Of a stretch of 26,609 nucleotides of DNA, positions 10,871-20,358 are shown one piece after another; position 1 is the first letter of the stretch, and each line of letters starts with the position of its first letter. The notes beneath the pieces are model-generated. The model was given only the letters and a program-made list of their open reading frames with translations, was not told the origin of the DNA and did not search any database. The stretch comes from Asterionellopsis glacialis. Lineage: Eukaryota; Bacillariophyta; Plagiogrammaphyceae; Rhaphoneidales; Asterionellopsidaceae. A program made the translations under genes and the position numbers. The stretch is from the NCBI GenBank assembly GCA_014885115.2, contig WKLE02000521.1, forward strand, positions 921 through 27,529. Reading direction: 5' to 3'.

Positions 10871-11976
10871 TGTATGCATGTCGTCCTACCGTTACATGGT
10901 ATCTGATACATTCCGATCTGTTGCATGTACAGTAGTATGCATTATTTACTATTTCTTGTTGTCCGTTCATGTTATTAAATTCTGATTTAAATTTATCATA
11001 TATGTATTTTCGCAGAGTATAATGACCACTCCTATTGAAAATTATTCCGAGCAAACGTATTTTTGACAGAAAGGACATCCTCAACGGAAGAAGAAAACCA
11101 ATGTAGTGTACATGAATGATTGGTAATAATTTCAAAATATCTACTTGTGTGATCTATATACATAGTTATCTATATAAGTGACTAAATGAGTCCCTTTTGA
11201 AATACTTTGGAAATTTCTTATCCCGTGTAGGAACATTCCGGGACATACCGGTCTATAGCAGAATTCCAAAAAATAATTATGTCCTGTGAAAAGTAAGACC
11301 GAACTTCATAATACAGAAAACTAGCGGCAGGCTACTGTCGATGCTCTTGGTTTTTGATACTGTAGTTGAAGATGATAATACGAAGTAATAATATTATTAT
11401 GTTCACACTAACTCACAATAGATGACCCGGCGGCGTTGACAACCGTTGTTCAAAAAGACCTCTCATAAACTTATAGAGGTCCTGCCTATACTCGTATATA
11501 CTTGTTTGTTTGTAGGTTGGGGATTTTTGGCGCACGTGGTGACTGCGCTGGTATCATACCTGTTATTTTGATACGCACAAATTGAATACCAGATCAGTTC
11601 GGTACTCGAATACGAGACTGCCAGTATCTAGCTCACGTCCACATATTTAATATTACCATACTACAAACCTGCCTTTTCCTAGTCTAGTCTTCGTCTACCC
11701 AGAACAACACTGTGAAAGAGTCACGACTACACACGGAACACGGAAAACGAATCATCTCCTCTGTCTCAACAGTTTATAGCTCCTCTCGCTTCTCAAGTTG
11801 CGATCATACTCATCCAAGCAATAGCTTTACATTGAAGTGTACACCCAAGACACCTCCCCTGATAATAGCGACCTACAAGCTAGAGCAGAAACACCTTTTA
11901 TATTGTCAAGACGTATCGTGTCTGTATCATACCAACCATACCAATTAAGCTCTGCTGGTAACGGATCACAAACACC
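10871..11976. other. Gene-free stretch upstream of the coiled-coil gene
   Basis: CpG content returns to normal here. No supported ORF was found on either strand. The right part must hold the promoter and 5' UTR of the gene starting at 11977. No definite motif was identified. Confidence 0.5.
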
Positions 11977-13275
11977 ATGGATACTACTCAAGACGATACC
12001 GTCCAAAAGAATACTATCAACAACGATATACATGATATTGATTCTGAAATAGAGAAAGTACGTCACGAACTTGAAAAATTCCGTCGTCGTTATAGTTGTC
12101 ATCCTAGCACCATCCAGACTGAAGATGGCTGCTGCAGCCTTGATGAAGAAAGAGAAGAACAAGAATGCAATTCAAACGAAAAGGACACTACAACGTATCT
12201 AAATATGTTTCTTCAACTTGAAAAGCTTCGTGATGAATATGAAATTGTACGATCCAATTATCTTTCTTTAATTCAAAATGGACGTTCCGATGGTAGAACT
12301 CTTTATTTGTATACAGATGCTATTATGGACGTGTATAACCAAGCACATAAAAAAGAACAAGAAGAACAACCCGAAGAAGAAGAAGAACAACAACAACAAA
12401 AGGAAGAAACGAAGAATAACAGTTCATTGATTGGATTACAAACTCAAGTTGTACGGTCTTTTCATCAAATATGCAATTTAGATATACAACATCAATTATG
12501 TTATTCACAATCGAAACAACTCATTAAATACATGGAACAAAAACTTGCCCATGAATATGAAACGAAATCAAAAGAAGAATCACAACATTTGACAACCTTG
12601 TGCACCATGACTCAATCCATTGGAACTTTACAAGACCAATATGAAGAGTTAGTACAACAAAGTGCAACATCCTATGATTCTTTGCGTAAAACTGTAGAGG
12701 CAACGCAGTGCTTACATTCCTTTTTAATGCCAATTGCTTCGAAAGCATCATTATCATCAGGGGGAGGATCAGGATCATCATCATCATCATCGGTTCAACG
12801 TCAGCCATCGTCGCCATCATCAACATTCAATACAACCAAACAAACGAACCAAGAAAAGAAACCACAATCTCAACAGCCTACATCACCATCACGAACGAAA
12901 CAAATCCATCAAAACAAGGAAAACGATAATGATTCTGAAACACCAACTAGAAGTACAACAACACAACGTAAAAAGAAGACATTACGACCAAGTACCAATA
13001 AAATGATGAAACAACAAAAAAGATTATCGTCCTTGAAAAAATCAGTATCGCCACCATTAACCTTTGTAGAAAGGGAGAAGGAGACTACTGAAGAAGATGA
13101 TGCGACAGGATTACACGGAAGCATTGCAATTCGTCGTAGTGAAAAGGGAGATGCAAATAATGATAATGCTTCTACAATATCAACCACATCTTCCTTGACC
13201 ATGGAAACAAATCTTAACAGTAGTAATGCAGCTGGTGTTACTGCTGCTCCGACAGGAGTGTACGAAGTAGTTTAA
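11977..13275 (+). CDS. Coiled-coil, low-complexity protein with CDK-site and KEN-box motifs
   Basis: Intronless ORF of 432 residues. The start ATG sits in a good eukaryotic context (ACCATGG). I do not recognise the family. Heptad-like charged helices lie at about 20-38 and 74-100, an E/Q tract at 126-145, and a further helical region at about 150-250. After that the protein is probably disordered: a Ser/Gly run (260-272), basic stretches (RKKK at 331-334, KQQKRLSSLKK at 345-355) and an acidic, Ser/Thr/Asn-rich tail. There are two full CDK consensus sites, SPSR (303-306) and TPTR (322-325), with a KEN motif at 314-316. That pattern fits a cytoskeletal or mitotic protein under cell-cycle control, but such short motifs can arise by chance in disordered tails. 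No transmembrane segment or signal peptide is seen. Confidence 0.8.
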   Translation: MDTTQDDTVQKNTINNDIHDIDSEIEKVRHELEKFRRRYSCHPSTIQTEDGCCSLDEEREEQECNSNEKDTTTYLNMFLQLEKLRDEYEIVRSNYLSLIQNGRSDGRTLYLYTDAIMDVYNQAHKKEQEEQPEEEEEQQQQKEETKNNSSLIGLQTQVVRSFHQICNLDIQHQLCYSQSKQLIKYMEQKLAHEYETKSKEESQHLTTLCTMTQSIGTLQDQYEELVQQSATSYDSLRKTVEATQCLHSFLMPIASKASLSSGGGSGSSSSSSVQRQPSSPSSTFNTTKQTNQEKKPQSQQPTSPSRTKQIHQNKENDNDSETPTRSTTTQRKKKTLRPSTNKMMKQQKRLSSLKKSVSPPLTFVEREKETTEEDDATGLHGSIAIRRSEKGDANNDNASTISTTSSLTMETNLNSSNAAGVTAAPTGVYEVV

Positions 13276-13869
13276 TGCACTACTGCTTACTAACAAATTA
13301 ACTAAGCTATTGAGTTCTCGTTTTAGAAACAAAAACAATCTCCACTCGTTACAGTGTATATAGAAAACCCGAGATCGAAAAATACCTTGTCAAAAGTGGG
13401 ATAGGATTCATTATTTGTTGTGCATGATTTGGAAAATCTATTGTCTGCCTATGAAGTTGATTAGATTCTCTAAAAATGCATTGCAGTAGATCCTTTGTCG
13501 CCTTTTTCATACTGTGATCTGTACTTATTACTGCATCCTCATCAGTTTATATCGACTTGATCGAAAACATTACTATAATTTAGTGATTTGTCGCAAATTA
13601 CGTTGATGTAAAGTTTTTTTTTTCGATCGGAAGACAAGTTAGTATGATGAAGAGTGGGATCAATTTCGAAATTTCACAATTTAGAAATTTGCGCGTCATT
13701 GCGCAACTGTATCCATAAAATAAGGCCAACTCTGAGCTCCTCTCTAAAAACTCCTGAAAAAACAATCATTGGACTACAGCCAAAGGGAAGTACAGTACCC
13801 TTGATGGTATCGTCCAGCATCATCACAATAAGGCTCCGATTTGGAGGCGAGTGCTTGTAAGATTCAAAA
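13276..13869. other. Intergenic stretch between two plus-strand genes
   Basis: AT-rich and non-coding in all frames as far as can be judged. It holds the 3' UTR of the coiled-coil gene and the promoter of the next gene. Nothing specific was recognised. Confidence 0.5.
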
Positions 13870-15726
13870 ATGACGACAAATTGCAATCCTTGCAAATCCC
13901 ATAACTTGTATTGTTTATCTTTGACATTTGTAGTAGCATTACAAATTATAATATCTGGATCGTACCACTCTTGTGAAGCCTTATCTATTCCAACAAGCCC
14001 AACAGCACAACGGCAAGGACAACAGCAACAAGGTTGGCAATTCAATGCTGCTCCAAATCAACCGCGATTAGCATCTGCAGTTAGTGCAATGTTACATGTA
14101 GCAACTCGAACAAGTTTATTGGTATTTCCATCGTTCTCTCTTTTTCATAAAGGTAGCGGTGATGATAATGTTGATGATGATGTTAGGGCTGGATCTGTAA
14201 AAGATTTGACAGTACGTGTTTGTGCAAACTCAAATCGTGATGTGTTACGTGGAAACTTCAAGGAAATATCTATCCATGCGCAACAATCCAAATCGTCATT
14301 TTTAAATTGGTTACAAATAAGTAATTTGGATATCTATGGTTCCAATTTACAATTTGGATATACTCCATTCTTGTTGTGTGGTGTTATGCCCATCCTCTTG
14401 GCAATCATCCGTCCATCTATCCGATTCGGATTATCCATGTATTTGTATTATTACATATTCAATAAACTTTATCTGGCAAACAAGCAACAACAACAACAAC
14501 AACAGTCATTGCAGTCTTCAACTTCTTCCTTGTCATGTGTTGTGGGTACTTGGATTCAAAAACATTTAGGTGGTGCACCAAGTGTATTAGATTATAAAAT
14601 TACAATTTCCAATCAAGATATTGCCAAATCAAAACTATTGACACGTGCCTTAAACTTTGTGCTACAATCACTCATGCAAAATTCTGTTTTAAAAACAGCA
14701 GCTGTTGCTGGTGATACCATGACTATGTTACAAGAGCAACAACAAGAACAATACAACAACAACAACAATAATAATGCTGATGGTCGTCGTACTACACGTC
14801 CTCTTCCCACAGATAGACGTATTGGTGGTGGTGATGGTGGTGGTGGTGATGCTAGTTCTACTTTCAATCCCAGCACCACTCCTACCAATGATGAAGACGA
14901 CAATAACATGTCATTATTCCCTTCATCATCATCGTCGTCGTCGTCGTCATCATCACCAACAACAACTTCTTTGTCATTTAAGCTTACAAAACTATTATCA
15001 GCAACTTCCTTCCAACTGAAGGATGCTAAATTTGTGGATAAACGTTTACAGATGTCTTGTCAAGCGGTACTACCATTTGATGATGGTAATACTATCAACA
15101 AGGAGACATCAGAGAACAGCAATGTTAAATTGAATAATGACAACATACAAACCAAATTAGACTTTATACTTCGTACGAATTTAGAATCCACGAAAGTTAT
15201 ACCACCAACAACACGTGCACAACAAGAACAACAATCACAGAGTAATGTACCTGCATTAGCATTTACATCACCTGAATGTCGATTTGATATGGATGCTACT
15301 CCCATGAGAAATAATCCAATTGGTAAATTATTCTTACCACCCGTTGTATGGATACCTGTAGGAACTGGAATAGCTATACCTTTCACTGGTTTATTGGGGG
15401 GTACTAAACAACGACATTCCTTGCGTCGAATTGAAATTTTCAATAGTAATAGTAACAACAGCAGCAACAACAGCAATAACAACAATAACAACAACAAACG
15501 CCAACATGGTGAAGGAGAAGAAGCGAAATGTGAAATAAGTGGTCGTATTTCGATTCATTCCAAGGAAAAAGAAAAGAAAAACATTCAACAAAATATTCAA
15601 CAATTTGTCGATAGTCAGTTTCTTCTTGGAAGTGGGGACATTTCTTCTTCGAGACTTGCAAAAAACCAAGGAAAGAGGAACAAGTGGTTACCATCGTTGG
15701 GATCTAGTAATGGTGATGATGACTAA
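13870..15726 (+). CDS. DUF2993-like protein with N-terminal signal sequence and simple-sequence insertions
   Basis: Intronless, 618 residues. The N-terminus has a hydrophobic signal (LSLTFVVALQIIISG, about 16-30) followed by a Ser/Thr/Gln-rich stretch, so it enters the secretory route and may go on to the plastid. No clear ASAF-type plastid motif is seen; the nearest candidate is CEALS. The mature part resembles DUF2993 (LmeA-like lipid-binding proteins of bacteria, cyanobacteria and plastids): VKDLTVRVCAN with GNFKEISIHAQ, DYKITISNQDIAKSKLLTRA, FQLKDAKFVDKRLQMSCQAV and a terminal CEISGRISI. A hydrophobic segment (PFLLCGVMPILLAII, about residue 165) may be a membrane helix. The core is interrupted by runs of Q, N, G and S. 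The DUF2993 call rests on pattern only, and lipid binding is inferred from the family. Confidence 0.8.
   Translation: MTTNCNPCKSHNLYCLSLTFVVALQIIISGSYHSCEALSIPTSPTAQRQGQQQQGWQFNAAPNQPRLASAVSAMLHVATRTSLLVFPSFSLFHKGSGDDNVDDDVRAGSVKDLTVRVCANSNRDVLRGNFKEISIHAQQSKSSFLNWLQISNLDIYGSNLQFGYTPFLLCGVMPILLAIIRPSIRFGLSMYLYYYIFNKLYLANKQQQQQQQSLQSSTSSLSCVVGTWIQKHLGGAPSVLDYKITISNQDIAKSKLLTRALNFVLQSLMQNSVLKTAAVAGDTMTMLQEQQQEQYNNNNNNNADGRRTTRPLPTDRRIGGGDGGGGDASSTFNPSTTPTNDEDDNNMSLFPSSSSSSSSSSSPTTTSLSFKLTKLLSATSFQLKDAKFVDKRLQMSCQAVLPFDDGNTINKETSENSNVKLNNDNIQTKLDFILRTNLESTKVIPPTTRAQQEQQSQSNVPALAFTSPECRFDMDATPMRNNPIGKLFLPPVVWIPVGTGIAIPFTGLLGGTKQRHSLRRIEIFNSNSNNSSNNSNNNNNNNKRQHGEGEEAKCEISGRISIHSKEKEKKNIQQNIQQFVDSQFLLGSGDISSSRLAKNQGKRNKWLPSLGSSNGDDD
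14482..14506 (+). repeat. CAA/CAG microsatellite (polyglutamine)
   Basis: A run of CAA/CAG triplets coding about seven glutamines within the DUF2993-like gene. It is probably length-variable. Confidence 0.85.
14753..14775 (+). repeat. AAC/AAT microsatellite (polyasparagine)
   Basis: AAC/AAT triplets coding eight asparagines within the DUF2993-like gene, followed shortly by a GGT-rich Gly tract (about 14823-14850). Confidence 0.85.
14922..14958 (+). repeat. TCA/TCG microsatellite (polyserine)
   Basis: Consecutive TCA/TCG triplets coding about 12 serines within the DUF2993-like gene. Confidence 0.85.
15443..15496 (+). repeat. AAC/AGC microsatellite (Asn/Ser tract)
   Basis: AAT/AAC and AGT/AGC triplets coding an Asn/Ser run near the C-terminus of the DUF2993-like protein, just before the CEISGRISI strand. 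It looks like an insertion into a conserved region. Confidence 0.85.
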
Positions 15727-15984
15727 AAGTGTTTGTATTGTAACAACAGCTTTCTAAAACCACCATCACACACGTAACAGTAATACAACTTGAATTAAAT
15801 AAACTTAGAGAAAGAAATTTTAACTTCAAAAACATCAATCTTGGATTAGAAGCAAATCATAAAAAGTGCTGAATGTCACATCTTTTCTCGTCAAATAAAC
15901 TTTTTCTTTGCCTCGCTATCTCTCTCCTTTACTAACTAACTACAGCACATTCATAAATACATATATGACGATCGTTTATGTTTC

Positions 15985-16632
15985 TTACTTTTTGGATTGG
16001 TTAGTTGTTGTTGTATGATTCGACGATTTAGCATTTGGTGTGTTTTCTGTAACAGAATTCGTTTCATTCTTTTTTGTACCAAAGATATTCTCATAATTAT
16101 TACTGTACTTGGTTCCACCACCCCAACCTGATTCAGCAGGTTTAAAGGCAATACTATATTATAAGAGGCAGCAGATAATAATGGAAGAGGAAAGAAAAAC
16201 ATGATTCGTGAGTCTTTCGGGATTTTTTTTTTTTAAAGAATATTTTGCACGCATGATGCAACAAAAATCTCCAAAAGAAGGATAAATTTTGATTGCAAAT
16301 CAATGATTTGAATTGAAAAAGACGTTTCTCTTCCTCCTGCCTGTGTATATTTTTAACACTGTTTGCACGAACAACTTTAATTCAACATTGATTCCCTCAC
16401 AATCAACATGCAATTAGAACCAGTTTTGTGACGATAATGTCGTCCAAGAAGCCCCTAAAACGAGGGAAAAAAACAAAAAGCAAAGACCATAATAGTAGAT
16501 AAGAACGTACTCTGTAGAATGAATTCGATCATTATCACTACTAAAGCGTCTTCCAATATTCGTGGAGGCAATATTTGTAGGAAGTCTTCGTCGACTCGTC
16601 GTTGCCAGTTGTCGTACAGTATTCTGAATCAT
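15985..16632 (-). CDS. Small probable mitochondrial protein, two exons
   Basis: Model: exon 1 at 16632-16511 and exon 2 at 16153-15985, giving 96 residues. The donor is GA-GTACGT and the acceptor ATAATATAG; both are phase 2, and the join makes an Asp codon. The N-terminus MIQNTVRQLATTSRRRLPTN is rich in R, T and S and lacks acidic residues. It leads to RRFSSDN, typical of a cleaved mitochondrial presequence. The second exon carries FKPAESGWGGGTKYSNNYE and then a polar Asn/Thr/Ser/Lys tail. I do not recognise the family; a small respiratory-chain or assembly protein is only a guess. The 357-base intron is long for this window. It contains another acceptor-like site (CGTTTTAG near 16456), so a middle exon cannot be excluded. 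The gene is divergent from the SDR gene. Confidence 0.5.
16154..16510 (-). other. Proposed intron of the small mitochondrial protein gene
   Basis: It starts GTACGT and ends ATAATATAG on the minus strand. No coding segment inside is convincing: a candidate exon after the acceptor near 16456 has stops in two frames, and its third frame fits poorly with the flanking phases. Confidence 0.45.
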
Positions 16633-17310
16633 TATGGTTTCTTGTTTCTCTCGTGATCTAAAAAGCAACGAAGAATGCTATGAATTCAGTTATTGTAAGG
16701 AAGTTGACAGAGAAAGAAAGAGAGGGAGAGGGAGTCACCGAGACAGGCACAAAGAGATCCTTCGACAGGGAGATAAAGTAGTGGTTGTTGCCTTCGATAC
16801 TAGTATGAGAATACTTTATATGTCAAACGACGTCTTGCACGTTAAAATAGAAAACTCAGCAAAAAACGACAGGCATTACGAATGGACGGCAAGACATTCA
16901 GCAGAAGAAAACAATACAATGGAGGGCACGCAAGTGGACAAGATTTCGATCGATTTCGTTTTTTCCACTCATGACGTCAATCCTGCGCGTCTGGTGCGAG
17001 ATTTCACAGGAGCAAAAATAAAAAATAAAATAGAAGTTGCGGTCAACAAGGTCTGGCTGTTGTTCTTTTTCTTTTCAAATCTTCGTCACATCCCACGCCC
17101 TATCACAACAGTAAGATGTTAAAAAAAGATTTTGTTTGCGACAGGAACCCGAACGCAGCATGAACAGGGAAATAGGACCTTGATATCGATCACTACTAAC
17201 TAGGAGTATCGGTGACTGTATGCGAAGCCAAGGCCTACAAAGAATCTGCGACCAAAGAACGAGACCATAGCACGACAAAAACAACACCACGCAATACAGT
17301 AATTCAAAAA
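16633..17310. promoter_or_regulatory. Divergent promoter region
   Basis: This 678-base stretch lies between the start codons of the small mitochondrial protein gene (minus) and the SDR gene (plus), so it should hold both promoters. It contains a perfect CRE-type palindrome at 16972-16979. The plus-strand open frame at 16634-17122 has the composition of non-coding DNA and I do not call it a gene. Confidence 0.5.
16965..16979. promoter_or_regulatory. CRE-type palindrome TGACGTCA in a shared 13-mer
   Basis: CCACTCATGACGT at 16965-16977 runs into TGACGTCA (16972-16979). The same 13-mer recurs at 19105-19117 upstream of RPL10. TGACGT/ACGTCA are the core bZIP-bound sites described as CO2/cAMP-responsive elements in diatom carbonic anhydrase promoters. 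A role here is inferred. Confidence 0.4.
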
Positions 17311-18102
17311 ATGTATCGTTTAAAAGATATGGTAATCGTTTTGACAGGTGCTTCCTCTGGAATTGGTGCCTCCATTGCAGAACATTTATTCAAGGAGGGT
17401 GCTAAAGTCTGCATGGGTGCTAGACGTATTGAAAAATTGTCTGAAGTACAATCGGCCGCCAAGGCTAAATATGGTAATGATGGGGAAAATCCTGGTGTAT
17501 TAATTTTTCAAAAATGTGATGTGACTGATCGTCAAGCCGTTGTGGAACTTGTCGCAGAAGCAGAAACTCAATTAGGCGAGGTCGATGTTATGATTAATTG
17601 TGCAGGTGTCATGTACTTTACAGAAATGAAAAATGCACTTATGGATCAATGGGATGCTACTGTAGATGTAAATTGTAAGGGTGTTATGAATGGCATTGGT
17701 GCTGTTGTACAAAACATGGTAAAACGTGGAAAAGGCAAAATTATTACCATTAGCTCGGATGCTGGTATGCGTGACTTTCAAACCTTGGCAGTTTATTGTG
17801 CCAGCAAACAATTCGTAGAAACGCTGACTGAAATTACTCGTCGAGAGCTTGTGGGGACAGGTGTAACGTTAACAACGATTTGTCCTGGTGATGTAAAGGG
17901 TACAGAACTCATTATGAATAATACGGATAAGGATGCAGCCAATAAAATTGGTGTTGAAATTGGTAAACCTGTTGGAGCAGGATTTGATCGCAATCAACTT
18001 CTTGATCCAAGTGATATTGCTGATTCTGTCATCTATGTTTTGACCGCACCTCCGCATGTGGCTGTCAATACTATTTTAGTTGAACCAAGAGACCAAGCTT
18101 GA
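17311..18102 (+). CDS. Short-chain dehydrogenase/reductase (classical SDR)
   Basis: 263 residues from the ATG at 17311. The frame stays open upstream to 17212, but that first codon is GTG and the extension is not SDR-like. All classical SDR marks are present: cofactor motif TGASSGIG (12-19), CDVTD (69-73), the NCAG strand motif (96-99, usually NNAG), catalytic Asn (N121), Ser (S149), Tyr and Lys in YCASK (Y162, K166), and CPG near 201. ARR after the second strand favours NADP(H) over NAD(H). The length is normal for a complete single-domain enzyme with a C-terminal VILVEP-like end. It resembles the YdfG-type group of NADP-dependent hydroxy-acid/serine dehydrogenases, but the substrate cannot be read from the sequence. 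No targeting peptide is seen, so it is probably cytosolic. Confidence 0.92.
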   Translation: MYRLKDMVIVLTGASSGIGASIAEHLFKEGAKVCMGARRIEKLSEVQSAAKAKYGNDGENPGVLIFQKCDVTDRQAVVELVAEAETQLGEVDVMINCAGVMYFTEMKNALMDQWDATVDVNCKGVMNGIGAVVQNMVKRGKGKIITISSDAGMRDFQTLAVYCASKQFVETLTEITRRELVGTGVTLTTICPGDVKGTELIMNNTDKDAANKIGVEIGKPVGAGFDRNQLLDPSDIADSVIYVLTAPPHVAVNTILVEPRDQA

Positions 18103-18293
18103 AAGACGATGAAGCGAAACACGGAAAGAATACTTTTGAAAATGAAATTAAACATTTATAACAGGAACTGATTTATTACTATATTATTTTTCTACATGAG
18201 CTGAAAGTTAACCATTGGCGAATACTAGAGGAGGCCTTAACATCAAATATTTCTTGCAATATCTAAAGAAAACTTGACCGCCTCGACTAGGGA

Positions 18294-18947
18294 TTACTCC
18301 TGACCTGCTTGATACAAAGCACTACCCTCAAGTTTGCCACGACGATTATGAACTTTCACAATGTTTCCATCAGCTGAAAGTTCACCACTACGACGCATCC
18401 GTACATAGTCTTCACGAGGGTACTTAGTAAAGCCCCACTTCAATGATTTTAAAATCTTCTGACGTCCAGCGAACTTGAATTTACCACGACGAATAGCTTC
18501 AATAATGTGAGTCTCGGAAGAATCCTTACCACGGACACTTAACAATACTTGTCCAATATCAACACGAGCGGCAACACCAATAGGCTTTCCGTAAGAGTGA
18601 CGCATACCACTAGACAAGCGATCAGCGCCTGCGCAAGAAAGCATTTTGTTTGCACGAATAACGTGGTACGGATGTGCACGCATTCGAATGTGATATGCGT
18701 CTTTCCCGATATGCTTTGTAAGGTGTTTGTTAATGGCAACACGACATGCCTCCAAGGCTTCTGATGAAATCTGTTGCTTTTCATCACAAACTAAATGAGC
18801 AACGAATGGGAACAGATCAACCGGTGCTTTCTTAGCACCCACGTCGTAAATACGAATCTTAGAATCTGGTACACCACGACAATACCGAGACTTAATGTAA
18901 TGTTTGTTCTTTTGATAACGGTAACAACGAGCAGGACGGCGACCCAT
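18294..18947 (-). CDS. RPL10: 60S ribosomal protein L10 (uL16)
   Basis: 217 residues. The start is the ATG at 18947, giving the family N-terminus [11 protein letters not shown]; the frame extends six residues further but without an ATG. Family signatures are present along the whole length: [86 protein letters not shown]. uL16 joins the large subunit late, in the cytoplasm, and helps shape the tRNA and peptidyl-transferase region. The loop with [13 protein letters not shown] is intact, so this copy should be functional. A truncated copy lies upstream. The T-rich sequence ending TTGTCAG just before the ATG could be a 5' UTR intron acceptor, but no donor was identified. Confidence 0.97.
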   Translation of the reverse strand: MGRRPARCYRYQKNKHYIKSRYCRGVPDSKIRIYDVGAKKAPVDLFPFVAHLVCDEKQQISSEALEACRVAINKHLTKHIGKDAYHIRMRAHPYHVIRANKMLSCAGADRLSSGMRHSYGKPIGVAARVDIGQVLLSVRGKDSSETHIIEAIRRGKFKFAGRQKILKSLKWGFTKYPREDYVRMRRSGELSADGNIVKVHNRRGKLEGSALYQAGQE

Positions 18948-18965
18948 GATGGATACTGCTGACAA

Positions 18966-19502
18966 TAAAAATAAATTAAGACAATATCACTTTGGGATCT
19001 CTACTATTGAGAAGAAACTGAGACGAGAAATGTGATGTATCGTCCCACTACTTTTTATTTTGTTCTGTGGTGAAAAAAATCAATCGTAGCAGAAAAGTTA
19101 CCATCCACTCATGACGTGACATGAATTCAATCGTATTATTTGTTGTAGGATGTTGATTGAAAGGGGTTACAGAAGCTTTCAGAAGGATTCCGAACTATGG
19201 TGTGTTTTGTATAGGCTTTACTACTCAAAGAAGTAAGAACACTTCTGAACAAGATCGAAAGAAGAAATTGGTATTACCTAAGAGTGATTGCACGTCTGAA
19301 ATATTTTGAGAAAATGACTCATTCGATTAAATAAACAGGTGATATTTGCACCCCAAGAACCAAGAGAGATGCTATCTCCACTCGACTGAATGTCCAACAA
19401 ACGTGAACTGGACCATTTAGTATGTATTTGGTATTCGTCTAGAAAAAACGAGACGCCTCTCGTTCATATAATTTTGGGTTGTGATCACCAAAAAAGATTC
19501 GA
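18966..19502. promoter_or_regulatory. RPL10 upstream region
   Basis: Non-coding stretch between RPL10 and its truncated copy. It must contain the RPL10 promoter. It carries CCACTCATGACGT at 19105-19117, shared with the divergent promoter near 16970. No TATA box was recognised with confidence. Confidence 0.45.
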
Positions 19503-20037
19503 ATCTAAAGATACCTTGACCGCCTCGACTAGTGATTACTCCTGACCTGCTTGATATAAAGCACTACCCTCAAGTTTGCCACGACGATTATGAACTTTCA
19601 CAATGTTTCCATCAGCTGAAAGTTCACCACTACGACGCATCCGTACATAGTCTTCACGAGGGTACTTAGTAAAGCCCCACTTCAATGATTTTAAAATCTT
19701 TTGACGTCCAGCGAACTTGAATTTACCACGACGAATAGCTTCAATAATGTGAGTCTCGGGAGAATCCTTAACACGGACACTTAACAATACTTGTCCAATA
19801 TCAACACGAGTGGCAATACCAATAGGCTTTCCGTAAGAGTGACGCATACCACTAGACAAGCGATCAGCGCCTGCGCAAGAAAGCATTTTGTTTGCACGAA
19901 TAACATGGTACGGATGTGAACGCATTCGAATGTGATATGCGTCTTTCCCGATATGTTTTGTAAGGTGTTTGTTAATGACAACACGACATGCATCCATGGC
20001 TTCTGATGAAATCTGTTGCTTTTCATCACAAACTAAA
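19503..20037 (-). pseudogene. Truncated tandem duplicate of RPL10
   Basis: This segment matches 18261-18795 at a constant offset of 1,242 bases with no indels seen. It holds codons from VCDEKQQ to the stop and some 3' UTR, and lacks about the first 63 codons. By eye the coding parts differ at about 12 sites, 8 of them amino-acid changes (Leu-Glu to Met-Asp, Ala to Val, Ala to Ser, Val to Ile, Ala to Thr, Gly to Val, Ser to Pro) and 4 silent. That ratio is close to neutral, so it is most likely a non-functional duplicate. An ATG-initiated frame of 153 codons (19997-19536) stays open, but without the N-terminal part it could not make a normal uL16. The break point adjoins unrelated sequence at 20038. 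Confidence 0.85.
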
Positions 20038-20040
20038 ACT

Positions 20041-20358
20041 ATGGGTTACCAGATTGATACATCGTTTGTCTTACTATTTCAACAAGTCGACCGTACAAAG
20101 CAATTGGAAGTTATGGCTGGTGATATTGATAGTGGTCATGGAAAAAATGCACTTTTCCGCGTTCGTTTACTTCGTGGGAATGAATATGTTTTGAAGGTAC
20201 GGATTTTTCTGAGTTTAAGAGGACGGAGAGCATCTGTATTGATGCGTTCTGATAGTCGTCGCCGGGATGGGAGGAGAGATGATGGTCCTTCTTGTAGAAT
20301 TCTACCAACTGAGCCTGAAAGAAGCCGTCTTGGTCAAACTCTGGATTTGGAAAAGTAA
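20041..20358 (+). CDS. Uncertain exon-like ORF beside the RPL10 duplicate
   Basis: From the ATG at 20041 the frame has good coding character as far as 20196 ([19 protein letters not shown], then [13 protein letters not shown]), ending at a plausible donor AAG-GTACGG. Beyond that it becomes Arg/Ser-rich and less convincing, to a stop at 20358. An acceptor-like TTTCAACAAG lies near 20092, so the real exon may be about 20093-20196. I recognise no family. The minus strand here also has a coding-like frame (20416-20111), so strand is uncertain. It may be a fragment of a gene cut by the RPL10 duplication. Confidence 0.25.
   Translation: MGYQIDTSFVLLFQQVDRTKQLEVMAGDIDSGHGKNALFRVRLLRGNEYVLKVRIFLSLRGRRASVLMRSDSRRRDGRRDDGPSCRILPTEPERSRLGQTLDLEK

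Noticed and set aside
15060..15497. Minus-strand ORF with a long leucine run
   Set aside because: It is the antisense shadow of the Asn/Ser microsatellite in the DUF2993-like gene.
16634..17122. Plus-strand ORF of 162 codons
   Set aside because: Its composition is Arg/Lys/Asn-rich without motif. It lies in the divergent promoter region and begins where the mitochondrial protein gene starts on the other strand.
17212..17310. 33-residue N-terminal extension of the SDR
   Set aside because: Its first codon is GTG, it has no SDR similarity or clear targeting signal, and the ATG at 17311 gives the normal family length.
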